Source: Impatiens glandulifera
Taxonomy: Eukaryota; Streptophyta; Magnoliopsida; Ericales; Balsaminaceae
NCBI RefSeq assembly: GCF_907164915.1
Contig: NC_061864.1
Coordinates: 7,027,389-7,091,388, forward strand
Length of the DNA stretch: 64,000 nt
Direction: 5' to 3'
A program made the translations under genes and the position numbers. The notes beneath the pieces are model-generated. The model did no database searches. It worked only from the letters and a program-made list of their open reading frames with translations, and was not told where the DNA came from. Positions 1 through 10,078 of the stretch are shown here, piece by piece (position 1 is the first letter of the stretch; each line of letters starts with the position of its first letter).

Positions 1-359
1 AAAATAACACAAAAATGATAAAATAAAATAAATTACAAACATAAAAATAAGATAAAAAAAACATAAAGAGTAACCAATCGTTTTATACCCTTTGATTATA
101 AAATCGTCTCAACAAAACAACACAAATGATTATTCTTACCCTTTGATTTTCTTGTATTATGTGATATTGGATTATTTTGTTTTTCAAAAGAATTCATTAT
201 TATATTAAATGTAAGGTAAAATTACTCCATTAATTCATTAAAATATTTATTCTTTTTTTTTTTATAAAATTTAAAATTTTAATAATTTATTTTTCCATAA
301 ATAAAATTTAAATTAATAATATTGATTTTTTTCTAATAAAAAAAGATGAAAATTCTTTG
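1..359. other. AT-rich intergenic DNA upstream of CHIL
   Basis: Very AT-rich sequence with poly(A) and poly(T) runs. I see no gene, repeat ends or conserved motif in it before the MYB-type site at 382. Confidence 0.6.
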
Positions 360-381
360 TAAAACGGTGAATCACGAGTAC

Positions 382-388
382 ACCTAAC
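382..388 (+). promoter_or_regulatory. MYB-recognition (AC/MRE-like) site in the CHIL promoter
   Basis: The heptamer ACCTAAC lies about 130 bases upstream of the TATA box of the CHIL gene. Flavonoid genes are commonly controlled by R2R3-MYB factors through ACCTA[A/C]C-type elements. The match is short, so function is inferred from position and gene identity. Confidence 0.35.
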
Positions 389-511
389 TCCGTCTGTCTT
401 CATCATCATCATCTTCTTCATCTTCCTTCTTCTTCTTCTACTGATCAAACTCTGCGTGGTAGCTGAAATAAGCAATCTTTTATCAAATTACTTACTTGGG
501 TGGGTACCATT

Positions 512-517
512 TATATA
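512..517 (+). promoter_or_regulatory. TATA box of CHIL
   Basis: TATATA within TTTATATACAC, followed by a pyrimidine-rich leader containing CTTCATCTCATC-type sequence and no ATG. A start of transcription near 540-545 gives a short non-coding first exon ending at 603. Confidence 0.55.
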
Positions 518-602
518 CACTCCCACCCCTCTTCCCATTTCATATCTACTTTCATCTCTCAGCTTCATCTCATCTGCATCATCATCATCATCATCATCTG
601 CA

Positions 603-1632
603 AGTAAGTTCTCTCATAACAAGATTATATCATTGCATTTAGGTTATAGCCTGATGATAAATTGATCATGTTCATACATACAGTGGCTACGGAATTGGTG
701 ATGGTGGATGGGATTCCTTTCGCTTCTCAGCTCACCACAGAAAACCACCCACTTTCTTTACTCGGACACGGTAACCCACCACTTATCAAACATTAGTTTA
801 ATTTCTTTCTTTAATTTCTTTCTTGCTTATGTTCATTTTGAATAATATATATATATATAACAGGAATAACAGACATTGAGATACACTTTCTCCAAATTAA
901 GTTCACTGCCATTGGAGTATACCTTGACCCTGAACAAGTTGTGCAACACTTGCAGAAATGGAAGGGTAAAACAGGAAAAGAGCTAGCAGAAGATGATGAT
1001 TTCTTTGAAGCCCTCGTTTCTGGTTAGAAGACCCTTCAATCATTAGATGATATAAACAAAAAATAAGTCTACAAAAATTCTTTTATTTATTTGATATAAT
1101 AAAATGAAATGCAATGCAATGCAATGCAGCACCGGTGGAGAAATTATTGCGGGTGGTGGTGATTAAGGAGATAAAGGGATCACAGTATGGTGTTCAGCTG
1201 GAGAGTGCAGTAAGGGACCGTTTGGCTGCAGATGATAAGTATGAAGAAGAAGAGGAAGAAGCCTTGGAGAAAGTTGTTGAGTTCTTTCAGTCCAAGTACA
1301 TGAAGAAAGACTCTGTCATCTCTTTTCACTTCACTACTTCTCCTTCCATTGCAGCAGCAGCAGAGGTGACTTTTTGACTAAAGATCCCATTTTTTTAATT
1401 AGTAATAGCAGATTCTTGTATGTTTGTTTGTTTGTTTGTTTGATCATAAAATATTGAAATGAAATTGCAGATTTCGTTTACATCAGAGGGGAAAGAGGAA
1501 TCAAAGATTAAAGTGGAGAATGGAAATGTTGTGGAGACGATCAAGAAATGGTATCTGGGTGGGACTAGAGGTGTTTCTCAGACACTCATCTCTTCCTTGG
1601 CCAACACCCTCTCTGCTCACCTTTCCAAATGA
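603..1632 (+). CDS. CHIL: chalcone isomerase-like protein (type IV CHI, CHIL)
   Basis: Spliced model join(603, 684..770, 864..1022, 1130..1365, 1471..1632), 214 residues. It reads [13 protein letters not shown]..., then [53 protein letters not shown] and [13 protein letters not shown], the conserved blocks of plant CHIL. Type IV CHI-fold proteins are not catalytic. They bind chalcone synthase and raise flux and specificity toward naringenin chalcone in the cytosol. The predicted start codon is split by the first intron: A at 603 and TG at 684-685. No ATG occurs in the preceding leader, and the spliced N-terminus matches the family. A shorter product from the in-frame ATG at 701 (MVDGIPF...) is the alternative. 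A TATA box at 512 and a MYB-type site at 382 suggest flavonoid-type regulation. Identity is certain; the split start is inferred. Confidence 0.93.
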
Positions 1633-2334
1633 TCTTTCTTTCTAGACTTTCTCTTCTTAAGTAAATCATTTGTATTTTCATCTAAATGTCACTTGTGTTT
1701 CAAAACTTTGGGATTTTAAGGTGTCCTTTTCTATGATCTATGAGACTATGATACAAATGACAAATAAAGTTATTGGAGTTTTTGACATAGCTATGTATGT
1801 TTGGTTTGGTTTGGTTTGGTACTTGTTCCGAATTGAAATACACAGAAAGACAAACCCTAACTATCACAAATGCATTGCATATGAATCCATTATTATGCAC
1901 AACATCAAGATGTCCTAATAACTCTTGTCCTTTTGCCTGTTCAATTAATGATACAGATAAAACCAATGCATATGATTCCAAAACCTCCATCAATCCAAAC
2001 ATATGATTTATGTCGGCAGAGGGACAAAAGTCTGTCCATTGAATGATATGGTCTTAATCCATATATATAAACCCTAATTATAATCAAATTATCCAATTAT
2101 GAATGAATTAAAGTGAGAGCAACTATAATAATATCTCTTGATCTTGATCTTGATTCGATTCAGTCACAGATTGATAAAATATGGGATACCCATTTATTTG
2201 TTTCATGCTCATTGTGATCCCTATGTACAAAGCTAATATATATATATATAATAAACAAGTGCTAATAGAACAACAAAAAGGTCTAATTCCATACAATACA
2301 ATACATACATATAATATTTGTGTATGTTTTGAAT
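1633..2334. other. tail-to-tail intergenic region (CHIL / RING gene)
   Basis: Holds the 3' untranslated regions of two convergent genes. AT-rich, with a short GGTTT repeat at about 1801-1819 and a TA tract at 2238-2251. No coding potential recognised; open frames here are short and resemble nothing known. Confidence 0.6.
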
Positions 2335-2889
2335 TTAATCAATTTCATCACCGGCGGCGGATGCATCACCTTGCCCGGCCGACAGATTTACCGGCAACAG
2401 CAACGACTGACGACAAGTGGGACACGAGGCATGAGAAGTCAGCCATACATCAATACACCTCATATGAAATCCATGGTGACATATTGGCAAAACCCTAACT
2501 TTCTCGCCCTCGGCAAACTCGCTCAGGCAAATCGGACACTCGGTCGCCGGAATATAAGCCCCCGAGGCACCGTAGACGGCAACTGGAATCTGCTGCAGCT
2601 CACTTTTCTTCAGCCCTTTTGATGCCAGCCGCTCGTTTTGGGGATTCAAATTGAACCTCCTGCTGCATCTTAAAGCGCACCGGACTATCGCATTTAGCCC
2701 TAAAGCACCGATTAGTGCACAGAGGAGAGCTGCTAAGATGATGACCATGTTTGTGTCGAAATTTGCCTCGCGACTGGTCGGAGAATCTCTAGTTCTGCTA
2801 CCGTCTGTCACTGTCAGAGGTGGTCCGGGCGGTGCCCTCGTGTCAAGGAGGAGACGGCGAGCATGTTGGTGAAGAAGAAGAAGACCCAT
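2335..2889 (-). CDS. ATL-family RING-H2 E3 ubiquitin ligase (ATL72/73-like)
   Basis: Intronless, 184 residues, as typical for ATL genes. A hydrophobic segment at about 48-69 (within [20 protein letters not shown]) is the single membrane anchor. The GLD motif follows at 91-103 ([13 protein letters not shown]). The RING-H2 domain spans 118-159 with exact ATL spacing: C118, C121, C137, H139, H142, C145, C156, C159, plus the conserved Trp149 of the E2-binding surface (CIDVWL). ATL proteins are membrane-bound ubiquitin ligases, often in defence or development. The anchor block and position beside CHIL point to the ATL72/73 subgroup (Arabidopsis At3g10910 / At5g05280, the latter linked to anther dehiscence). 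The first ATG gives an uncharged hydrophobic N-terminus ([10 protein letters not shown]). The substrate cannot be told from sequence. Confidence 0.9.
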   Translation of the reverse strand: MGLLLLHQHARRLLLDTRAPPGPPLTVTDGSRTRDSPTSREANFDTNMVIILAALLCALIGALGLNAIVRCALRCSRRFNLNPQNERLASKGLKKSELQQIPVAVYGASGAYIPATECPICLSEFAEGEKVRVLPICHHGFHMRCIDVWLTSHASCPTCRQSLLLPVNLSAGQGDASAAGDEID

Positions 2890-4598
2890 ACTTGAAAAAT
2901 CTTTCTTTTCAGAACTGCTTAAATCGTTAGTGGGTTTGTTGGGTTCTTGATTGATGCTGCCTTTATCTATACTATCAGAGATAAACCAAAAAAAGTCAGC
3001 TTGTAATTACACAATCATGGAGGACATCTCACGGCTCCAAGGTAATTGAAGATCGAATCGGACCACAAATGAGGCTGAAAGTAGACCACAGTTCATGTCA
3101 CCTGAAAAGAAGATGAACCTTCTTCTTCTTCCTTCTAGTATGTTGAGGATTTTAAATTATTGTGATTTGTAGGAGAACTGATAGAGAGAAGATGCAGGTA
3201 GATAATGGATAATGGAGATGATTACTTTATGTTTGGTCTGGAGAGTATGGAAATTTCTGAAATGATTCCAAACTAGATAAAGACATCAAGGAAGGAAGGA
3301 AGGAAGCCATACTTGTAAAAACAGGGGCCATGGCTGGTAAATTGGTAATTCTTTCAAACTTTAAGAACTTCCTTTTTTTCTCTTTTATTTTCACAGAAAA
3401 ACAGAGTACTACTACTAGAAAGGTTTAAATCTTTGTGAATCATATTAATTGTCCGCACATGAAGCTATATGTAAATACTGAAGTAGTTTTAATGTGTAGT
3501 TCCCAACTGCCACTATCTATCTACCTTGTTTTAGTGGAAGTGGTTGCAGTTAATTTTCTCAACTACAACAACTTATGAATAAGAAATTGACCAATTGTTT
3601 GATTCCGATAACCCTCAAAGCCACACTTAAATTTCAGTTTAATGTTAGGTTTTGATCTCTTTAATACATTTTAGATTTCTTTTCCTGCTCTATGTTGGGT
3701 TGGCCGGTTTGGGGGAGGCCGGAGGCGAATAGCAACTTTTGTTGAAATAGTATAATTTGGATACGCAGGTTTGTGGATGCATCATGTTTAGTTTAGTGTT
3801 TTGCATATAGATGATGAAGAACAACCAAACAGGAATGTGGGTAGTTAGTTTAACTATATAGCCACTAGAATACCCAAATGGATAAATATAATTGTTGAAG
3901 AAAATGCATGGTGGGTGATTCAGATCAAGTCAAAATCAACTCTTGCGTATGTATGAATGTAATGACTAATCATAGTGGACAAGTGGTTTGATTAAATTGG
4001 CTGATGTTTATACGTGACAGGGATTTAATAGACATATGTGGAAATTTCTTTAAATTTTGGGAGTAAATAAAATAAAGACTCATGTGGTCTGTCTGTAACT
4101 GGCAATGAGGGGATTGGATTGGTCACATGGGCATTCTGTGGTTTTAGACAATTGCTTCCAGTGGCAACTCCGAAACACTGATTGGTCCACGCTTGTCTTC
4201 ACTGAGATGGACACTTGTTAATTTCCTGGCTGGTCCCAAGCTCAATCTATGGATACAGGTACTAGTACTACTTAATGTCCTCAACAACTTATGTTGAAAG
4301 TTCTAGCAAAAGATGAGTAATATGAAGCAGCAATTCACTTCTTAAAATGGAAGTTTGTGTGTAAATATATGGTTACTTTTTTGTTAGGTGATTGAGAAGA
4401 ATCCAGAAAAAGGTTTTGAACTTTTGCTTTAGATGTCTCCAGGCTTTAGAAAAGACACAAAACATTCCAAAATGTTATTAGAAATGTACAAATTATCATT
4501 TGAAACATGGGTTTTGAGTTGGGAAAATAATGATTTGACAATAATATTGATGATTTGAGGATTGATTTGAGTTAATTACTTCATGTGTATATATATTA
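2890..4598. other. 5' region of the RING gene and intergenic DNA
   Basis: The first few hundred bases should hold the promoter and leader of the minus-strand RING gene; TATAGATAAA on the minus strand at about 2961-2971 is a weak TATA candidate. A (GGAA)n run lies at 3290-3305. The rest is single-copy-looking AT-rich DNA without recognisable genes. Confidence 0.5.
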
Positions 4599-4807
4599 GG
4601 AGCTTGTTTGATGCAGATTTTATTTATTTAAATTAAACCGATTTTTGGAAGAAAAAAACTTGTTTGATAGAAAAGTCAGTGGGATTATTTGGGTTAAATT
4701 AACTAACATGTTTTTTTGTATTTACTATTTAATATGTTATAAGAAATAAAGTAATTGTATTTTGGTTGATAACTGGAATGAGATCCAAATAATCCATCAA
4801 ACAATCC
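4599..4807. mobile_element. Tourist-like MITE (GG..TTGTTTGATG termini)
   Basis: A 209-bp AT-rich segment starts GGAGCTTGTTTGATG and ends with the inverse of GGATTGTTTGATGG. It is flanked by TTA (4596-4598) and TTG (4808-4810), compatible with a TWA-type 3-bp target duplication of PIF/Harbinger-derived MITEs with one change. Relatives with the same termini occur at 19081 and 48029. Confidence 0.55.
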
Positions 4808-4897
4808 TTGAAGTTGAGAAAATAGTGATTTATCAATGATTACAAAAGGAGACTACTTTGTGCAAGAAGACAAATGTTTTAAATGTCTAGATTCTAA

Positions 4898-5924
4898 GAC
4901 CTTATTTGATCTTGGATTATTTGGATAACCAGTAAGTTAATTCAAAATAACCTTGCTAAGGGATGTTTTGGTAAAAAGATATTGAGGTATTTTGGTTGAT
5001 GATACAAATGATAAGAGGATTGATGATGGGATAGTGGGATATTTGAAATTAAATTCTGATAGCCCATATTAATTTTGAACTATTTTGTACATTTTCAAAG
5101 GATGATTTAAATCTTCAATCTAAATTTAGGAGCCTTTTTTTGGTCATATTTCCTAGATGAATGTATACAATTTTGGACTTTGCAAATGTACCTTATCCGC
5201 GACACATGCAAATCAACGAACTAAGTCGTCGGCTCTCCATATCCGGATCTCTCTTGGGCCTTTTTAGATGAGTGTTACAACAGGACAGGACTATCCCTTG
5301 GATGTATTTGCGATTATCTAATCACTAATCAGGTCATGGGGATTGGGGGCTCGAATCATACAGAATTTGAATATTGTGGTAAGCAGCTGGATAGGTCTTG
5401 ACCCATAAAAAATGGTTATTGTCAATTGGAGTGGTGCTATGGCCATTGTACTCCATTTTAACTTGTAATTTTCTTCTTCATTTTCCTGGTACTTGTTCAT
5501 CTTTGTTTCTTAGATTCATAGAAATGAAGCAAATTCTTTTGAGAAGTGGATATTGTTTTATTCTCAAACAATCTGTTAAGAAACCCTTTCACGTTTTGCT
5601 ACATCATAAAAAAACCATTGGAGTTGTGTCAATATTCTAATCAAAGGTTGGAAAGCGGCCAAAAAAAGAAAAAGGAAAGAGCCGCTTAGTATTGGGGGGT
5701 CCCCCAGAAGAAACAGGTAACATGTCACCTTAAATAGACAGACAGAGGAAGGGGGCCGGCGGCCCTATCTATCAAATCAAGTGTAATCTTCCTGGTTGAG
5801 ACTCGACTCTTGATCAGACAGACATTGCACATGCATACTGACCCTCCATGTCTGCCTCATACTTGTACTGCTAGGCCCCGTCATTTAGAGTCGCCCTTGT
5901 CTCATCTACTACATTTATTTGTTC
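4898..5924. other. intergenic DNA with a MITE-like left end
   Basis: TAA followed by GACCTTATTTGATC at 4898 resembles the left terminus of the Tourist-like family; the matching right end is not evident, so this copy may be decayed. Around 5680-5760 there is a GC-richer stretch with the palindrome GGGGGGTCCCCC and GGGGCCGGCGGCCC. No gene recognised; the open frame at 5398-5640 has no family resemblance. Confidence 0.4.
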
Positions 5925-6000
5925 ACATTGTTCGAAGACTCGAACTCATAACCATGATAACATATATTTTTGTGTTATACCACTAAATTATTATGAGTCT
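5925..6000 (-). repeat. decayed tRNA-derived SINE head
   Basis: On the minus strand, TAATTTAGTGGTA (A-box-like, rc of about 5977-5989) is followed about 40 bases later by GAGTTCGAGTC (B-box-like, rc of 5937-5947). This is the internal Pol III promoter layout of tRNA-derived SINEs. No tail or target duplication was found. The B-box region resembles the copy at 17352. Confidence 0.4.
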
Positions 6001-8244
6001 TTCATTAACGTAGAAATATTAAGTTTAAGTTGGGTACATTCTCTTTTTAGACCTGAACATCAACAATAATGTAACACTTCCTTTTAAACATGCCATGGGT
6101 TAGGAATTAGCTAAGGTAGGATGACACTTTGGATTATTGCATTTTCTAATGGGTAGGGTCACAACATCTTCAATATCATAATTGCTTCTCTCTTTATTAG
6201 TTTTGTGGATGTGGATTGAAGTCCTATCAGCCAACATGTGTGTACTTTCCTTGTTTCTCATTCATCATGGCCATGGCCATGGCCATTACATTGAATTTGC
6301 AGCTTACAAACAAACAAACCAAAACATACATTCACATTAATTAATGTTTGATCCTCTTAACCATATTATATTCTTATCTTTCTCTATGATCCAAAAACAT
6401 CTTATAGAATCCATTTTTTGTTGCATTTTTTTCATATTGTGATCAATATGAAGATTTCAAGTGTCCATTTGCTTGCCATGTTTTTGCTGCGTTCTAACAC
6501 CGCCCATTGCATCGATTAATTTTCTCGATTTTTCACACATAACATGTTAAATTAAAAGAAAATGGGTATGGATCTCGTATTTAATTCACCAACTACCATT
6601 GAAAATGGCATGAGTTTACTACTACCACAAAAACGTAACATTTTTTGCTTCGTAACATTTATGTACCAAACAAACATTGAAATTTATTATTTATGTTTGG
6701 TGGACCGAGCGCGGTGTCCGGGACTGCCATGTGCGGCTAACATGGTAGGGTAAGGCCTTTCTACAATTAATTATTAATTTATTAACATCTATTAATTAAT
6801 TATTGTTATGCTTGTCTTTAATGTTGTATAGTCTAACAATTGTACATACAAATCTTCCATAATCCATTCTCTCCATTTTTTATGTGTAATTTGTTGCTTC
6901 ATATGTCATTTTTTTCACATTTTTAACTTTAAAAATTAATAATAGTAACATCATGTATGACATGTATAATTTAATCATTTGAAGTCTAGTAAATAGTGCA
7001 GAATGCTTTTATCATTGAATGAGATCATGTACTTATATATTTTCATTGTTTTATGTATTTTTATAATAATCAATTTAATGTAACTTAAAATATAAGTGTA
7101 TATAAAATAAATAATTCCCAAGGCCTTGATGAGTGATGACCTTTGAAAAGTTTATGAGCCTTTTAAAATTATTATAAGTGTCATTCATCCAGAATTTCTG
7201 ACATTTAAAAAAGATTTTTATTAAGAGCATTTATGATGGCATTTATTAATGGCTTTCAAATTATGCAAACTATTTTATAATAACTGTGTTTGAAATAAAT
7301 CATTATTCAACTCAAAAGAGCTAAAAAAAAAAATAAAAAAAAATAAAAACTCAAACTCAGAGTCTAAATGATTATAGTTAACAATTAAAATATTTAAAAG
7401 AAGAATAATTAAAAAGTTATTTCCTGTTAAAAAAATAAGTAAAAAATTATAAAATATATTATCTAGACATGAGGAGTATTTAATATTCATTTTTATTACA
7501 CCGCCACTGACCAACTAAAACCACATAATAAATTTAAGGGTTCAAATTAAATTATTGTTTTATAGTCCAAAAAGTCATTGGCCAAAGATAAACTAAAATA
7601 ATTAATTAATTAAACTTTTGAAAAAGTGATTATGAAGTTTTTGGTTTTGTCTCGATTAAATTATTCAATTAATCTCAAATCATCAAACACAATTATTATT
7701 ATTTTTTTCTTTTAACATTTGAAGAAGGAAATTAAATTTGAGATCTTGAAAATAAACAAACTCAATATTAATAAATAAATAAATAAATAAATAAAAGGAT
7801 ATTATACATTCTAAGTGAGAATTAATTCATTGTATTTTATTTTTAGTAATTATTTTTTGTCATTTGAATTATCTTAGTGCGTTGAAGCAAATCTACTTTA
7901 CTAATATTTTTTAATTTTGGTTCTCAATTATTACTTTATCAAATAATTCAAATGTCATTTTCTATTTAATATTTATCTCAATATAAATATTATAAATATC
8001 AAAATTATGCACATTCAAATTTATAATTCATTTATCTACTAACTACAAATAATTTAATTTAAATAACCCTAAGACAAACAACCCTAATTAATTATGAAAT
8101 TAGTCGGTCACTCTTATCCTCACATCTTAATTTATTAAGTGTTAATTTGTTTTTAAAGGATAATTTATTAGCGTTGTCCACACAAAGTACATATTTTTAG
8201 TATATAATTTTTAAAATATTTTATAAGTAAAAAATAATTGTTAT
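6001..8244. other. AT-rich intergenic DNA
   Basis: No gene recognised. Contains a (GGCCAT) tandem at about 6268-6286, a GC-rich island at 6699-6740 (see findings) and an (AAAT)n run at 7770-7794. Short open frames here (6562-6753, 7275-7514) have the base composition of the background. Confidence 0.5.
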
Positions 8245-9060
8245 GGGCTACGTTAGGATCGAGATCAACGATAAAAATTGGGGTCTGTTTACGTTGAATG
8301 CTTATACACACTTCGTTTGATATTAACTCTCTTAGAAGTTAATATCGGTTTCTATTTACACAAGTCGTCACAAACTCTTGAACCGAGTTCAAGTGTTGAA
8401 GTGTTTGTTTTCGACTTGATGCAATACAGAAGGATGAGATAGTGCGAAAAGAACACAAGACACAAGAGATATTTATGGATGTTCGGAGTAACTCTCCTAC
8501 GTCACTCATTCTTCTCGACTTCGAGAAGGATATTAACCTTGAGAAAAATATTCACTAGAAGACTTTGTTTTGAATACAACGCTTATACAAACCAGTCGGA
8601 AAACCGGGACTTAGACACTGTCTATTTCTGAACTCCTAGTACACAACACTTGTTGAATAGATAATATTTATTTAACTTACAAACAATCACACAAATGTAA
8701 AGATTAATACAATTCTTGGTATGAGTTGCCTCTCACAGAAAACGCTAAGGCAATAGCTTGAATATGTATTTGTAGAGAGTCTAATTAACAAGAAAGCCTA
8801 GAACTTCAAGTGGCTTATCTGTTTTTCCTTTAATCTTTTTTATATATTCAAAGCACAACAACAATCATATTTGCTTTAGAAAACATCAGTCCTAACTTGA
8901 TTGATTAGATACGTCTCATTAAATGCAATACCGGATATGCCCTTGCAAACTATCGGACTTGCCTACGTGGCAATTTCAGTATTTTCTCAACCGGATGCGC
9001 AACTTCCCTGAAATAATAAACAGGCAGGAGTACTAACCACTGAACTATAACACCTAGTTG
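8245..9060 (-). repeat. retroelement-like segment with a tRNA-like 5' end (minus strand)
   Basis: About 0.8 kb of distinctly less AT-rich sequence set into AT-rich DNA. Its right edge read on the minus strand begins GGTGTTATAGTTCAGTGG, an excellent tRNA 5' half with A box TAGTTCAGTGG, followed by GTTAGTACTCCTGCC. No clear B box follows, though GGTTGAG occurs near the expected place. There is no transposase or reverse-transcriptase frame. It may be a long SINE-like or other non-autonomous retroelement. Boundaries are approximate and no target duplication was found. Confidence 0.4.
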
Positions 9061-9096
9061 TTATCTTTAAAATTATTAATATACTTGATATGACTT

Positions 9097-9101
<5 letters not shown>

Positions 9102-9154
<53 letters not shown>
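9102..9154. repeat. (TA)n microsatellite
   Basis: About 53 bases of uninterrupted TA dinucleotide. Confidence 0.95.
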
Positions 9155-9157
<3 letters not shown>

Positions 9158-10038
9158 GAACTTATAATTATTATATTATTCATTGTGATCAAAACCATTT
9201 CGTAAATTATGATCTAACAATTTTTCCCTTTTTATTTTTTTTAATTAAATATTTAAAACTTAATAATTTTATAATCGTTGACTAATTATCCTAAGTTAAT
9301 TAGTTACTTTAATCTAACATGCTTAAACATAACATAAATTATTTTTATTAAATAAAATTTGAACTTTGTAAACATATCTAAGATTATCGTTTATTTAAAA
9401 CATTAAATTTTATTTATTAACTAATTTGTGACATCCATTGATGAAAATATATTTAGATTAAACAAATGAAATTGTTTTTTCACTTTCGCAATTTTCCTTT
9501 CAACTCACATACATTCGCAATTTTGATCCCTACCAATTGTTGCGACCTACAATTTCATTTTCAACTCTACGACTGAACTATCAACCTCCCCAAATAATTG
9601 GTTATAGTCAAAGTAGTGAGAAGTTAACAAATTAGGGTTAAGTTGTTCGGAGTTAAAAATAAAATCGTTAGGTCGCGACAATTTGCATGTCATGTAATCG
9701 TGAATGTAATTATGGGGATAATACCAATTTCATTTTTATAATCTAAATATCTTTACATTTACTGGTTTTTGTGAGAATTTGCTTTTAAAAAAATATAGTA
9801 ACAAAGTGAATATATTTTCCGGAGGGCATATACACAAGTCTGTAAAAAATAGAAAATCCACTAACTATAATATAAGTTATTTTATTTAAAATGTTAAAAT
9901 TTTAATTCTCACTAAAAATATATATATATATAATTTTTATTTAAAAAAAAGCTAGAGTATTATAGTAACCTCCTCCAATAATAATAAACATTTGTCAAAA
10001 AAGTCATACTAGTATTTTTATTTTAAAATATTTTATCA

Positions 10039-10078
<40 letters not shown>

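Noticed and set aside
1700..2006. Overlapping frames in both strands after CHIL
   Set aside because: 3' UTR and intergenic sequence; products have no resemblance to known proteins and lie between two convergent genes.
2320..2872. Plus-strand frames opposite the RING gene
   Set aside because: Antisense shadows of the RING-H2 coding sequence, which has full family motifs.
5398..5640. 80-codon plus-strand frame
   Set aside because: Background composition, no motif, no promoter and no conserved family.
5680..5770. GC-rich palindromic stretch as a possible microRNA precursor
   Set aside because: Palindromes GGGGGGTCCCCC and GGCCGGCGGCC are too short, and I could not match any known mature plant microRNA or draw a long stem.
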